DNA of 64,000 nucleotides from Desulfocicer vacuolatum DSM 3385 (GCF_900176365.1 NZ_FWXY01000004.1:1-64000); one strand, 5' to 3'. Shown: positions 9,202 through 18,093, counted from the first letter of the stretch. Numbers and translations are program-made. The notes: a model not told the origin generated them from the sequence alone.

Positions 9202-9651
9202 AAAAATCTCCGATTTCATGGAAAATATGTTAAAAATAAAAAAATCACAAAAGCATGGCGCACCCCTGGGGGATGTTGCAGCCTTCGTGGCCATCATTTT
9301 TAATATTTTTGAAACGGAAACCTTACGACTTGATACCGGGCAGCGCAGCCCATGTGGATCATGTGCAGGGCATTAATTTTTTTTGTGTCTGCCTTCAGGC
9401 AGAAATTAGTTATGGGTTTATGTATATAACTTTGACGGCCCTGTCAAGCGTCGGCTGGAAGATTTCATTGTCTGGGGACGTTGCATCGTCATTTGAAACC
9501 ATGGATGCACCTTTTAATTGTCAGGAGGTGTCATGGCAGACTCTGATCATGGGGACAGGGAGCATTGATGAAGCCGCGCAGGATTATAGCTGTTTTTTTT
9601 TGTTTCTTTCTCCTGGAAGATTGCACCTCAGCCTTGTTTTATGACAGTGGA
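9202..9651. other. Intergenic region upstream of the metal-chelate ABC operon
   Basis: 450 bp between the HD-GYP gene end and the ABC operon start. On the minus strand it would be the leader of the ABC operon. Small inverted repeats occur at 9399-9414 (TCTGCC/GGCAGA) and around 9350-9375. No cobalamin, molybdenum-cofactor or Fur consensus could be recognised by eye. On the plus strand AGGAGGTG precedes an 11-codon frame at 9534-9569 whose stop overlaps another ATG at 9568; this may be a gene remnant. Confidence 0.4.
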
Positions 9652-10713
9652 TCACTGAATTTTTTTTTGAATGTCCAGAATTTTTTCTTTATGTTTAAAA
9701 AACAGTGCTATGATTTCAGGGTCAAAATGGTGACCTGCTTCGGCTTTGAGAATTCCGTCGCTTTTATCATTGGAAAAACATTTTTTATAACTTCTTTGAC
9801 TGGTCAAGGCATCATACACGTCTGCCACAGCCACGATTCTTGCCTCAATGGGGATCTGTTCTCCCTTGAGTCCATGGATATACCCGTTACCGTCCCATTT
9901 TTCATGGTGATACAGGGCAATGTTACGGGCCACCACATCAAATCCCTCGTTTTGAAGTATTTTGCCCCCAATGACCACATGCTGTTTCATCTCTTCAAAT
10001 TCATCCACGGTGTATTGTCCCGGTTTTTTAAGAATATGATCGGAAATACCCACCTTTCCCACATCGTGCAGGGGGGCGTAGATGTGAATTTTGTCAACCA
10101 TTCCGGGTGAGAGCCCCAGCTCCCGGGCCAGAAATTGTGAATATTCCCCCACCCGTTTAATGTGAAGCCCGGTGTCAGTGTCATTATAAAAATTGGCACT
10201 CTCCAGGGCACTGACCATGCTGACGGTCATCTGTTTTATCTTTTCAGTCTGTTCATCCACCAGCACCTGGAGGTGGGCCTTCCGGTTTTCCAAAAGGATA
10301 TTCTGGGCCTTTAATTTCCGGGTGAGATCATTTATTTCAAGATGGACCCGAATGCGTGCAAGGAGTTCGGGCTGATGAAAGGGTTTGGTAATAAAATCCA
10401 CCCCCCCTGACTTGAATGATCTGGCCTTATCCTCCTCGGAACCCATGCCGGTGATAAAAATAATAGGAATATCCTTACCCAGGGGATGATGCTTTATCTG
10501 CCGGGCCGTTTCATACCCATCCATTCCCGGCATCATGATATCCAGCAGAATCAATGAAGGCAGCACCACATTTTCCTGTTCAAACACAGACACCGCATCT
10601 TTTCCGCCTTTGGCCAGGATTACGTTGCAATTGAGTTTTGAGCGAATTAAAATTGCAAGAAGTTTGCGGTTTTCTGTGACATCATCCACAATCAATATGG
10701 TTTGTTTTTCCAA
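9652..10713 (-). CDS. Response regulator with HD-GYP domain (cyclic di-GMP phosphodiesterase-like)
   Basis: A 353-aa two-domain regulator. Residues 4-120 are a REC domain: acidic pocket DD at 10-11, phospho-acceptor Asp in LILLDIMMPGMDG, and the KPF lysine. A short coiled linker leads to an HD-GYP domain at about 160-345 (PLHDVGKVGI, YHHEKWDGNGY, VAVADVYDALTSQRSYK). The GYP triad reads GYI here, so catalysis on cyclic di-GMP is likely but less certain. The start is a TTG (10711-10713) with AAGGTG upstream. It follows the hybrid kinase gene on the same strand with a 114-bp gap, so that kinase is the likely partner. Confidence 0.9.
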   Translation of the reverse strand: MEKQTILIVDDVTENRKLLAILIRSKLNCNVILAKGGKDAVSVFEQENVVLPSLILLDIMMPGMDGYETARQIKHHPLGKDIPIIFITGMGSEEDKARSFKSGGVDFITKPFHQPELLARIRVHLEINDLTRKLKAQNILLENRKAHLQVLVDEQTEKIKQMTVSMVSALESANFYNDTDTGLHIKRVGEYSQFLARELGLSPGMVDKIHIYAPLHDVGKVGISDHILKKPGQYTVDEFEEMKQHVVIGGKILQNEGFDVVARNIALYHHEKWDGNGYIHGLKGEQIPIEARIVAVADVYDALTSQRSYKKCFSNDKSDGILKAEAGHHFDPEIIALFFKHKEKILDIQKKIQ

Positions 10714-10785
10714 ATAATCACCTTATTTAATGAAAAGTTTGTGTGAATCATTGGTTTTGCCAGCTTTTTTGAGGCAAACCAAGGT

Positions 10786-10818
10786 ACCGTATGAGATCTG
10801 CCTGTGGCGGTTATATCA
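10786..10818 (+). repeat. R1 repeat, degenerate remnant
   Basis: Only the end of R1 is recognisable (ACCGTATGAGATCTGCCTGTGGCGGTTATATCA). It lies between the hybrid kinase stop codon and the HD-GYP gene. Confidence 0.6.
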
Positions 10819-10827
10819 GCCGGGTTT

Positions 10828-13524
10828 TTATATTTTCGGGGATGCCCCTGACAAGTGCTTTAGTTCCATGAGCATGGCCTCCAGTCCCTCTTCATCAAAG
10901 TTTTGCGCAATATGGATCAGGCCCCGGGCCATATCCTTTAAAGCGGTTTGCCGGACACTTTTAAGAAGCATGCGGGCCACTTCTTCTATTTCATCCGGAT
11001 TAAATATATTTATGTTCATTTCAACCATTTCCAATGCCATTTCCACCAGCTCATTGTCCTCCTCTGCAACGGTTTCCGGGGGGGATTTGTCTTTGGTTAA
11101 ACAAAGGGGCCGGGCAGACCCGGGGGCGCTGGATTGGACTTGGGGGTCAATGTAATTAAAATCCGGGAAAAGCATGGACAGTTTTTGTTGAAGTAATTCC
11201 CTGGTAAAGGGTTTGGAAATAAAATCGTTAAATCCCACGGCCATGAATTCCTCTCGAAGTTTTCCTGTGACGTGACCGGTGGCGGCAATGACGGGAATGT
11301 CCTTCCATAACGGTTGTTGTCTGATTTTTTTAAGAGTTTCCAGTCCGTCCATCACCGGCATGTGAACATCCATGAGAATAAAATCATATGATGAGATTTT
11401 TATCAGGGACAGGGCAATCCGGCCATTGGGGGCGCCATGACTCTGGATACCCATTTGACGGAGCATGGCTTTAATGAGTTTTAAATTGGCGGAATGATCC
11501 TCCACCACCAGTCCCTTTAACTCTTTTTTGGGGGATACTTTTGTGTCCCGGGGTGTGGGGTCACAGGGCGCAACAGATTCATTTTCTACCTCTGCCTCTG
11601 GGGCCGGGATGGCAGCCAGGGGAAGGGAAAGAATAAACTCTGATCCTCGGCCCGGGGTGCTGTTGGCAGAAAGGGTCCCTTTCATGAGTTCTGCCAGGGC
11701 CAAGGATAAGGAAAGCCCAAGACCTGCCCCGCCATAATTGCGATTAATTGCACCGTCTGCCTGTTCAAAGGGATGAAATATCGTCTCCAGTTTTTCCCGG
11801 GCAATGCCCACGCCGGAATCTTGTATTTTAAAAATAATATCACAATCCCCACAGGTGGCGTGGATTGAAATTTTTCCATGGTTGCTGAATTTAACGGCAT
11901 TATCCACAAGGTTCATGAAAATTTGTCGAATTTTTTTTTCATCCCCCATGACATACCGGGGCACTGTGTCTTCAATTATTATGTCCACGGTTAAAGATTT
12001 TTCCCGGAGCCGGTGAGAAAAAAAAGACGGTATTTGGTGTACCAGGGTGTGAAGGGCAAAGGAGTCATTGACATGATCCATTTCACCGGCCTCAAGTTTG
12101 GCGTAATCCAGAATATTATTGATCATGTCCAGCAACTGCTGCCCGGATTGGGAAATGATGTTTAAATTGGCGCGCACATCATCATGGGAGGTGTTTGCCA
12201 GAAGAATATCGGAAAAGCCTATAATGGCATTGAGGGGGGTTCGTATCTCATGGCCCATGTTGGCCAGAAATCTCGATTTTGCCTGGTTTGCCGATTCTGC
12301 CATCTGTTTGGCCTGCAACATGGCCTGTTCCGCTTCTTTCACAGGGGTCATGTCCATGAAAGCCTCCAGAAGCACCTCTTGATCATTAAGTGAAACAGGA
12401 ATCACGCTTTTTAAAACAGATATCGGTTTTCGATCTTTTTGTAAGGCCATGTGTTCCCCCAGGGGAACACTTGTTTGTTTTAAATCATAGATGGGGCATT
12501 GCCCCAAGGGTACGTTACAATAACGGGTATGGCAATCCAAGCCCTTAAGACAGAGTTCTGCCTCTCCCTTGTCATATCCCAGAATCCGTTCGGACTCGCC
12601 ATTGATTTTTATGATTTTCCTGTTTTGATCAACAATGACGATGCCCACCGGGAGATGGGAGATAATTTTTTCAAGTGCGGCAGTGGATTCCCGGGAAGAT
12701 GCCAGGGCCGTTCTTTTTTCGGCTATGAGCGTTTCACGTTCTCGGGTCAATCGGAAAATTCGTATGGAAATAATGGAAACAATAATGAGAATGATCAATT
12801 GCAGGGAAAAATAAAATCTTTTTTTATACCATGTCAGCTGCCCCAGCCATTGTTTGTTTTTCATTTGAATCTGATTTAACTGAAGGGTGGCATCCACCAT
12901 GATTTTGCTGCCGTATTCCAGGCATCGCTTTATTAACCCCTCAATTTTCAGGTAATCCACCCATGCATCCCCCCCGTGGAGGTGCTCCGGGTCCGGCCAG
13001 TTTTTATTTTCATGGGATAACACAGTGAACATATGGGACAAAATGGTTTTTAGTTCATGGAGTATGGGTTGAAGTTCAATGAGTTCCACCACGATTTCCA
13101 CCACCGGCCCCGGATTGTATGAAATCTCTTCATTCATGGGTGGCACCCCATCTTGGTTGACATCAAAAGTTCTGTTCAGGGAACCGCCATGTTGCAGCAC
13201 AGGCAGAATCTGCCGGTTGAGATACTCAATACCGATGATGGTTTCCCTGAGTAAATCCCTTTGTACATACATATTTCTGGCCAGAAGTATTCGGTTACAA
13301 TTAAGCTCGATGCGAGAGAGATCCGCGTTGATCATCATGCCGATGTCCCTTCTGGCCCTTTCATTGGTCACGATTTTATCGTGGGAATCAATCCGGTTTT
13401 CCCAGGCGTGTTCGATGATTGTCTGTCCACAGAAATAAAGTACAAATATGGTGCTCAGCGCCAGTTGAAGTTTGAAAACAGGGTCCCATGGCAGTCGCAT
13501 GGAATTTTTTATTTTTGATTTCAT
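10828..13524 (-). CDS. Hybrid sensor histidine kinase (membrane sensor, PAS, HisKA, HATPase, REC)
   Basis: An 898-aa inner-membrane sensor kinase. A membrane segment near residue 20 and another at about 235-255 bracket a helical periplasmic sensor region of no recognised family. A PAS domain follows (LPVGIVIVDQNRKIIKINGE). HisKA has its phospho-accepting His in NMGHEIRTPLNAI at about 425, and the HATPase shows the N box NLVDNAVKFS and GGAGLGLSL. A C-terminal REC domain carries the Asp of ILMDVHMPVMDG at about 718. The last 70 residues are helical without an Hpt HxxKG motif. The PAS region contains a cysteine cluster (CHTRYCNVPLGQC) that could bind metal. The start ATG immediately follows an R1 repeat and has no clear ribosome binding site; an ATG at 13500 is an alternative. 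Confidence 0.9.
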   Translation of the reverse strand: MKSKIKNSMRLPWDPVFKLQLALSTIFVLYFCGQTIIEHAWENRIDSHDKIVTNERARRDIGMMINADLSRIELNCNRILLARNMYVQRDLLRETIIGIEYLNRQILPVLQHGGSLNRTFDVNQDGVPPMNEEISYNPGPVVEIVVELIELQPILHELKTILSHMFTVLSHENKNWPDPEHLHGGDAWVDYLKIEGLIKRCLEYGSKIMVDATLQLNQIQMKNKQWLGQLTWYKKRFYFSLQLIILIIVSIISIRIFRLTRERETLIAEKRTALASSRESTAALEKIISHLPVGIVIVDQNRKIIKINGESERILGYDKGEAELCLKGLDCHTRYCNVPLGQCPIYDLKQTSVPLGEHMALQKDRKPISVLKSVIPVSLNDQEVLLEAFMDMTPVKEAEQAMLQAKQMAESANQAKSRFLANMGHEIRTPLNAIIGFSDILLANTSHDDVRANLNIISQSGQQLLDMINNILDYAKLEAGEMDHVNDSFALHTLVHQIPSFFSHRLREKSLTVDIIIEDTVPRYVMGDEKKIRQIFMNLVDNAVKFSNHGKISIHATCGDCDIIFKIQDSGVGIAREKLETIFHPFEQADGAINRNYGGAGLGLSLSLALAELMKGTLSANSTPGRGSEFILSLPLAAIPAPEAEVENESVAPCDPTPRDTKVSPKKELKGLVVEDHSANLKLIKAMLRQMGIQSHGAPNGRIALSLIKISSYDFILMDVHMPVMDGLETLKKIRQQPLWKDIPVIAATGHVTGKLREEFMAVGFNDFISKPFTRELLQQKLSMLFPDFNYIDPQVQSSAPGSARPLCLTKDKSPPETVAEEDNELVEMALEMVEMNINIFNPDEIEEVARMLLKSVRQTALKDMARGLIHIAQNFDEEGLEAMLMELKHLSGASPKI

Positions 13525-13527
13525 TTT

Positions 13528-13613
13528 TATATGAAATACTCCGTAAATCTGTGAAGAATTTCTATCTTTGTTGTGGGCAGAGTGGGGTCAGAATAAGGGC
13601 TGCCCGTGGCAGG
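13528..13613 (+). repeat. R1 repeat, diverged full copy
   Basis: Diverged copy: GAAATACTCCG at one end, TTTGTTGTGGGCAGAG in the middle, GGGCTGCCCGTGGCAGG at the other. The stem is kept as GGGCAG/CTGCCC although the bases differ from GGGCGGA/TCCGCCC copies. Its GGAGTATTTCATAT end lies directly upstream of the hybrid kinase ATG on the minus strand. Confidence 0.85.
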
Positions 13614-13989
13614 CGTAGAAAATCTTTGGGATGTTAGCACCTCCCATACTGGAGTGTTGATTTGTGATGATGATATCCGCCTGCCACATTGCTTTGAAGA
13701 AAAGTAGCATAATAAGTTTTAAAAGACAAATCATACTGAAAAACTGAATAGAAGTGCTGTATTATGGTGGGAAAATTTTAAAAAAGTCTTGTTTCTCTAT
13801 AAAAAGATACGAAATGTGACAATAATGCGATCACTGTTTTGTAATTGAGCAGATCTTTAAGGAATAGCTGCCTGGAAGGCTTCAGAGGGGCAGCTGCCGG
13901 AGGGCAGTATCCGGGAAACAGACATTACATCGGTTTAATCCCGGATACGAGGGGTACACTTGTATCACAATAAGCTTTGGCCGTGGCAG
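13614..13989. other. Non-coding stretch with two strong inverted repeats
   Basis: No plausible gene. Near its right end are two consecutive hairpins: AGCTGCC/GGCAGCT (13866-13895) and GTATCCGGG/CCCGGATAC (13907-13948, perfect 9-bp arms, 24-nt loop). They lie just beyond the stop of the YchJ gene on the minus strand, and neither is followed by a T-run. They could be 3' UTR structures or remnants of a repeat. Confidence 0.5.
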
Positions 13990-14475
13990 TTATGCACAAC
14001 ATTTTTTATATTTTTTTCCACTTCCGCAGGGGCAGGGATCATTGCGGCCCACCTTGGGGCTTGTTCTCTTTACGGTGGCAGGTTTTACAGGGTTACCGTC
14101 GGAGAAATACCATTGATTGTCACTTTTTTTGAATGATGCCAGTTCATGGTGCTTCTGGTCAATCCCTTCCCGGGCAAAAAAAGCGATGAACTCCACAAAC
14201 CCTTCGGTGTCATCGGGGCCACCTTTATCTGTGGTGATAATTTCAAGTTTTTGCCATTGGGAGTTTTCTGACCAGTCCTGGGTGGCCTGGCTGTCAAAAT
14301 CCCCCCGGTCATCGGGGTGGGTGCTTTCCTTTAAATAAGCAATATCACCTTTTACATAAGCGCTGTATCTTGATCTCATAAGGGCTTCCGGGGTTTGTGC
14401 CGGGATTTCACCCTTGATAATGGGTTCACAGCATCGGCTGAACTCTTTTTCTGAACAACATGGACATAAACTCAT
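13990..14475 (-). CDS. ychJ: YchJ family SEC-C motif protein
   Basis: A 161-aa cytoplasmic protein of the YchJ/UPF0225 family, role unknown. It carries two zinc-binding SEC-C type motifs: an N-terminal [17 protein letters not shown] (residues 4-20) and a C-terminal [18 protein letters not shown] like the SecA zinc tail. Between them is an NTF2-like fold with the conserved [16 protein letters not shown]. Length and architecture are normal for the family. The start ATG has AAAGGAG upstream. The gene stands alone. Confidence 0.92.
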   Translation of the reverse strand: MSLCPCCSEKEFSRCCEPIIKGEIPAQTPEALMRSRYSAYVKGDIAYLKESTHPDDRGDFDSQATQDWSENSQWQKLEIITTDKGGPDDTEGFVEFIAFFAREGIDQKHHELASFKKSDNQWYFSDGNPVKPATVKRTSPKVGRNDPCPCGSGKKYKKCCA

Positions 14476-14728
14476 GAAAAACTCCTTTAAGAAAGGGGGC
14501 TGTCATATTCAGGCCCCCGGGACTTGTTTGTTGGGATTTGATGGGACTTCTGTCTTTGGTGACTTTGCCAATACTGGTTCAGACCTTGGGTTTATCCAGT
14601 GTGGTAATGGAACAAATATCGGTCATCAAATGAAAGGGTGCTGTTAGCATAGATTCAGATCAAAAACAAGGGAATGCCCGGATTTGTTGCGTTTTCGCTA
14701 TTGATTCCGGAGGTGATTTATTGCATTT

Positions 14729-14929
14729 TTATGCTTTTATTTTTTCACGTTTTTTTGGCTCCGAATTTTTAAAACCCTTTTTGGAGATAAAATGGATGGG
14801 GCAGGAGGATCTGAATTTACAGTATATATCAGGGTCCCTGCACTCAAGGCATTCGTTACACAGATAATAGTCGTGTTTCATGCATTTATAAGCTGTTTCC
14901 CTTTCAGGATGAAACTTGCATTTTCCCAT
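14729..14929 (-). CDS. Small cysteine/histidine-rich putative zinc-binding protein
   Basis: A 66-aa protein whose first 48 residues are rich in Cys and His: C4, H7, C16, H19, C24, C27, C30, then further Cys/His at CKFRSSCPIH. The spacing resembles a B-box-like double zinc site. The rest is a basic tail. The start ATG has GGGGAGAA 4 nt upstream, supporting a real gene. No enzymatic function can be inferred; such proteins may mediate binding to other proteins or nucleic acid. It lies 250 bp downstream of the YchJ gene on the same strand. Confidence 0.65.
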   Translation of the reverse strand: MGKCKFHPERETAYKCMKHDYYLCNECLECRDPDIYCKFRSSCPIHFISKKGFKNSEPKKREKIKA

Positions 14930-15097
14930 TTTCTTCTCCCCATGTGGTTTTAAATGTGGTTTGGCTCAACTTTAGAAGTTTACACCATGGGGCTGTTTTA
15001 AAGAATTTTTATGAGAAAATCCAGGTAAACTGGATAAAAATTCAAGTTTTGTGCTGGGCAAAGGAGGGGCACAATAAAGTTTGTCGTACCGGTTTTG

Positions 15098-15212
15098 TTA
15101 TAAACTCATGAGTCCGAAGTTCTCATTTCTCATACCACATGGGATATGTTCAATTTCAAAGAAACTCATTGTGTGGCGTCAAACTGGAGAACTTATGACT
15201 GACGAGTTATAA
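15098..15212. repeat. R2 repeat, copy A (terminal inverted repeats)
   Basis: A 115-bp element with imperfect terminal inverted repeats of about 27 bp: TTATAAACTC, AGTC and AAGTTCTC on the left answer GAGAACTT, GACT and GAGTTATAA on the right. A second copy lies at 23313-23415. Arm bases differ between copies in a pairing-preserving way (AAGTTCTC/GAGAACTT versus AAATTCTC/GAGAATT). No coding content. Confidence 0.8.
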
Positions 15213-15282
15213 ATTAGCGTGTTTTTAATTTGCATTTGCTGATTTCGTAATTAAATTATTATTTCATGTAGATCTTAATGAA

Positions 15283-15356
15283 GACCGTATTCCGACCCGG
15301 TTCTGCCCACAACAAAGCTTGAAATACAACCCTGATTTGAGGAGTATTTCATATAA
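15283..15356 (-). repeat. R1 repeat, nearly full copy lacking its GTGGCGG end
   Basis: Minus-strand copy ending on the plus strand in GGAGTATTTCATATAAA. That end sits 18 nt before the ATG of the putative selenoprotein gene, the same arrangement seen before several other genes in the window. Confidence 0.85.
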
Positions 15357-15374
15357 AAAAAAATGGAGGTAAAT

Positions 15375-15545
15375 ATGAAAGAAATGATTTGGGTATTGTT
15401 GTTCATTGGCGTTTATGTGCTGTTGCAGGCATATATCTTGCCTAAGATGGGAATTTCCACATGAATGAGAAATGCCTGCCAGGTGGCAGACAAAGATAAG
15501 AAAAAAAATGTGGACGGTGTTGATCCAGATAAGATTATTAAGTGA
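15375..15545 (+). CDS. Putative small membrane selenoprotein (in-frame TGA read as selenocysteine)
   Basis: A 56-codon frame if the TGA at 15462-15464 is read as selenocysteine (U30). The ATG has GGAGG 5 nt upstream. Residues 4-23 form one hydrophobic segment (MIWVLLFIGVYVLLQAYILP). Then come PKMGIST, U30, MRNAC and a charged tail of about 20 residues ending at TGA 15543-15545. U30 and C35 could form a selenenylsulfide pair (U-x4-C). A hairpin CTGCC-AGGT-GGCAG lies 11-25 nt after the TGA, with the AGGT loop starting 17 nt after it, closely like the SECIS of E. coli fdhF (loop AGGUCU). The frame stays open across the TGA for 26 further codons. If the TGA is a true stop, the product is a 29-aa peptide. 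I cannot name the family. Confidence 0.7.
15474..15491 (+). promoter_or_regulatory. SECIS-like hairpin downstream of in-frame TGA
   Basis: Stem CTGCC (15476-15480), loop AGGT (15481-15484), stem GGCAG (15485-15489), extended by a T-A and a G-C pair after one mismatch. The loop has G in its second and third positions and begins 17 nt after the TGA, within the range known for bacterial SECIS elements that recruit SelB. Confidence 0.65.
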
Positions 15546-15636
15546 AATTTTGGGTATGTTTTATCTTTCAGTTGCTCTTTTCATAAAGAGATACCCATTG
15601 ACCGTCGGGGCGATTTGGCTCCGCGTCTACGACCCT

Positions 15637-15760
15637 ATATTTGTTGTGTCCGGCAGGAGATGCCTGTTCTATGAAATACGCCGCAGATCAGGGGCGTATT
15701 TCAAACTTTGTTGTGGGAAGAGCCGGATCAGAATGCGGTCCGCCTGTGGCGGTTCTATGA
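15637..15760 (+). repeat. R1 repeat, fragment plus full copy
   Basis: A short fragment (ATATTTGTTGTGTCCGGCAGGAGATGCC) followed by a full R1 copy at 15668-15760. It lies between the putative selenoprotein gene and the 3' end of the amino-acid transporter ATPase gene. Confidence 0.85.
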
Positions 15761-15801
15761 AATATTCCGCATTTACTAATAAATCTTGGGATGAAGGATT
15801 T

Positions 15802-16566
15802 CTAAAATTTGCCGATAAATTGACGTAATCGATCTGATTTTGGATTTTCCATGATCAATTGAGGTGGGCCTTGCTCTTCAATGCGGCCATTGTGAAGAAA
15901 GATTAAATGGGTGGAAATTTCCCGGGCAAGGGCCATTTCGTGGGTGACCATGATCATTGTTCGTTTTTCCGTTGCAAGCTGTCGAATGACCTGAACAACT
16001 TCATTGACCAATTCTGGATCAAGGGCCGATGTCGGCTCATCAAAGAGCATTACCGTGGGTTGCATGGCCAGGGCACGGGCAATGGCAACCCGCTGCTGCT
16101 GCCCCCCTGAAAGCTGTGACGGATAGTGATTGCGTTTCTGGCTGATGCCCACCTTGTCCATGAGAATCTCAGCATCAGCTACGGCCTTTTTTTTTGGGTG
16201 TTTTAAAACCTGTACCGGGCCTTCAATGATGTTTTCCAGAACCGTGCGATGGGCCCAAAGATTAAAGTTCTGGAACACCATGCCCAGCCGGGCACGCATC
16301 TGTTTAAGCTGGTGCTTGTCTGAGGGGGATAGCTGGCCGTCCTTGGCTTTGTGGGTTTTAATAATTTCCCCTGCAACCGCCACCTCTCCTGAATCGGCCC
16401 TTTCCAGAAAATTAATACACCTTAAAAGTGTGCTTTTACCGGAGCCGCTGCTGCCGATGATGGAAATAACATCTCCAGAGTGTGCATCAAAGGAGATGCC
16501 CTTTAATACCTCATCTTCACCAAAGCTTTTACGAATATTTCGCACCGAAAGGGCCGTTGCTGTCAT
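15802..16566 (-). CDS. hisP: Basic amino-acid ABC transporter ATP-binding protein (HisP/AotP type)
   Basis: A 254-aa ATPase of the polar amino-acid uptake group. Walker A is [18 protein letters not shown], the signature [17 protein letters not shown], Walker [15 protein letters not shown], and H-loop MVTHEMALA. The segment [20 protein letters not shown] is close to HisP of enterobacteria and AotP of Pseudomonas. The ATG at 16566 (AAGGAC upstream) gives the usual N-terminus; a TTG at 16596 overlapping the previous stop codon, with GGGGA before it, is an alternative. It is the last gene of binding protein, two permeases, ATPase, the aotJQMP order. Confidence 0.92.
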   Translation of the reverse strand: MTATALSVRNIRKSFGEDEVLKGISFDAHSGDVISIIGSSGSGKSTLLRCINFLERADSGEVAVAGEIIKTHKAKDGQLSPSDKHQLKQMRARLGMVFQNFNLWAHRTVLENIIEGPVQVLKHPKKKAVADAEILMDKVGISQKRNHYPSQLSGGQQQRVAIARALAMQPTVMLFDEPTSALDPELVNEVVQVIRQLATEKRTMIMVTHEMALAREISTHLIFLHNGRIEEQGPPQLIMENPKSDRLRQFIGKF

Positions 16567-16592
16567 GTTATTGTCCTTGTTTGTTTGAATAT

Positions 16593-17297
16593 TCAAGCAT
16601 TCCCCTTACGAAAGCGCGTCAGACGGGATTCCACCGGGCGCATAATATTTGTCAGCACCATGACAACGGCAAAATAAACAAGCCCGCAGGCAATAAGCGG
16701 TTCGTAAATCTGCAGGCTTTCACGCTGGATCATGCGGGCTGTGCCCATTAATTCAAGTACTGTTATGGTTGATACCAGGGCTGTGGATTTTAATAAAATA
16801 ATGATGTCACTGGTGAGCACCGGCAGGCAATCGCGAAAGGCAAGGGGTAATCGCACACGTTGTAGAATTTGAAGATTTGTCATTCCCATGGCCATGGATG
16901 CTTCAATTTGTCCTTTGGGGATGGAACGCAGTGCACCGCGCAGAACTTCTCCATTGTATGCGGCCTGGTTCATGCTCAGGGCAATGACGGCATAGGTGAA
17001 TCCGTCTCGCAGATAGGGCCACAGAACGCTGTGACGCACCCATGTTCCCGGTAAAATTTGCCCCAGACCATAATAAATGAGGTAAAGCTGTACAAGAAGC
17101 GGGGTTCCCCGCATGACAAACATGAACATATTGGCCGGTACCGACAGTATCAGAATATTGGACAAACGAGCCAGTGCCAGCAGTGTACCAAAAACAAGCC
17201 CAAAAATACCGGCCACCAGGGTCAGTATCAGGGTCAATGGGGTTGCCGCCAGAAGTTCGGGGAGCCAGGAAAACACATTGTTAAAAAAATCCATCAT
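16593..17297 (-). CDS. hisM: Basic amino-acid ABC transporter permease (HisM/AotM type)
   Basis: A 234-aa inner-membrane permease with about five membrane segments and the EAA-like coupling loop LRGALRSIPKGQIEASMAMG. RGTPLLVQLYLIYYGL is characteristic of HisM/ArtM-type subunits. The start ATG at 17295-17297 overlaps the TGA of the preceding permease (ATGA) and has GGGGA upstream, so the two permeases are translationally coupled. They presumably form a heterodimeric channel for arginine, ornithine, histidine or related amino acids. Confidence 0.9.
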   Translation of the reverse strand: MMDFFNNVFSWLPELLAATPLTLILTLVAGIFGLVFGTLLALARLSNILILSVPANMFMFVMRGTPLLVQLYLIYYGLGQILPGTWVRHSVLWPYLRDGFTYAVIALSMNQAAYNGEVLRGALRSIPKGQIEASMAMGMTNLQILQRVRLPLAFRDCLPVLTSDIIILLKSTALVSTITVLELMGTARMIQRESLQIYEPLIACGLVYFAVVMVLTNIMRPVESRLTRFRKGNA

Positions 17298-18013
17298 GCA
17301 TATCCCCTGTTCAGATGGCGTTCCATCCATTGAATCACAGCAATGGAAATAAGCGTAATCAGCAAAAAAAGTACGGCGGTTACGCCATAAAAAAAGACAT
17401 ACTCCTTGGTTGCCGCAGCGGCACGATAGCCGGTGTAAAGTAATTCACTAAAGGCACCGAGCACCGCAACAATGGCACTGTCTTTGGTGATGGAAAGCCA
17501 TAAATTACCCATGCCGGGGATGGCATGGCGCATCATCTGGGGTAAAATCACCCGCATGAAGATCTGCAGGGAGGACATCCCGATGGCGGTGGCAGATTCT
17601 ATTTGACCTTCCGGCACGGCCAGGCGGGCAGCGCGGAGAACTTCGGCCATAAAGGCACCGGCAACAAAGGCCAGGGCAAAGACAGCAGCCCAGAATGGGT
17701 TGAATTGAAATCCTTTGTCCACAAATCCCGCTTTAACAAGTGCTGTTTCTGCCAGTCCCGCCACGGTGAAGTAAACAATGAGCACCATTAAAATTTCAGG
17801 AAGGGCGCGTACAACAGTGGTATAACTTACTGCCATAAAACGTAAAAAAATGTTTTTTGACAATTTTGCCGTTGTGGCAAAGAAGCCGAATATAACGGCC
17901 AGGGCATAGGCGGACAGTGAGATTTTCAGTGTCATCAGGAAACCGAAGAAAAATTCATCCCCCCATCCCCCGGCACCCCATCCCATATATTCTATATACG
18001 TGTGTATCACCAT
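17294..18013 (-). CDS. hisQ: Basic amino-acid ABC transporter permease (HisQ/AotQ type)
   Basis: A 239-aa permease, partner of the preceding subunit. The N-terminal GWGDEFFFGFLMTLKISLSA, TTVVRALPEILMVLIVYF, and the coupling loop LRAARLAVPEGQIESATAIG are typical of HisQ/ArtQ proteins. The start ATG at 18013 has only a weak AGGT upstream. It follows the binding-protein gene after 80 bp and overlaps the second permease by 4 nt. Confidence 0.9.
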   Translation of the reverse strand: MVIHTYIEYMGWGAGGWGDEFFFGFLMTLKISLSAYALAVIFGFFATTAKLSKNIFLRFMAVSYTTVVRALPEILMVLIVYFTVAGLAETALVKAGFVDKGFQFNPFWAAVFALAFVAGAFMAEVLRAARLAVPEGQIESATAIGMSSLQIFMRVILPQMMRHAIPGMGNLWLSITKDSAIVAVLGAFSELLYTGYRAAAATKEYVFFYGVTAVLFLLITLISIAVIQWMERHLNRGYA

Positions 18014-18093
18014 TGTACCTGAATTGTTTTTGTTTTAACGGTCAAGACTCGGTCAGCACTCCATCTTCATCTGTTTGGGGCTTTGCGGTGGTG

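Noticed and set aside
9202-9651. Cobalamin or molybdenum-cofactor riboswitch ahead of the metal-chelate ABC operon
   Set aside because: No conserved box of either class could be found on the minus strand; only small unrelated inverted repeats are present.
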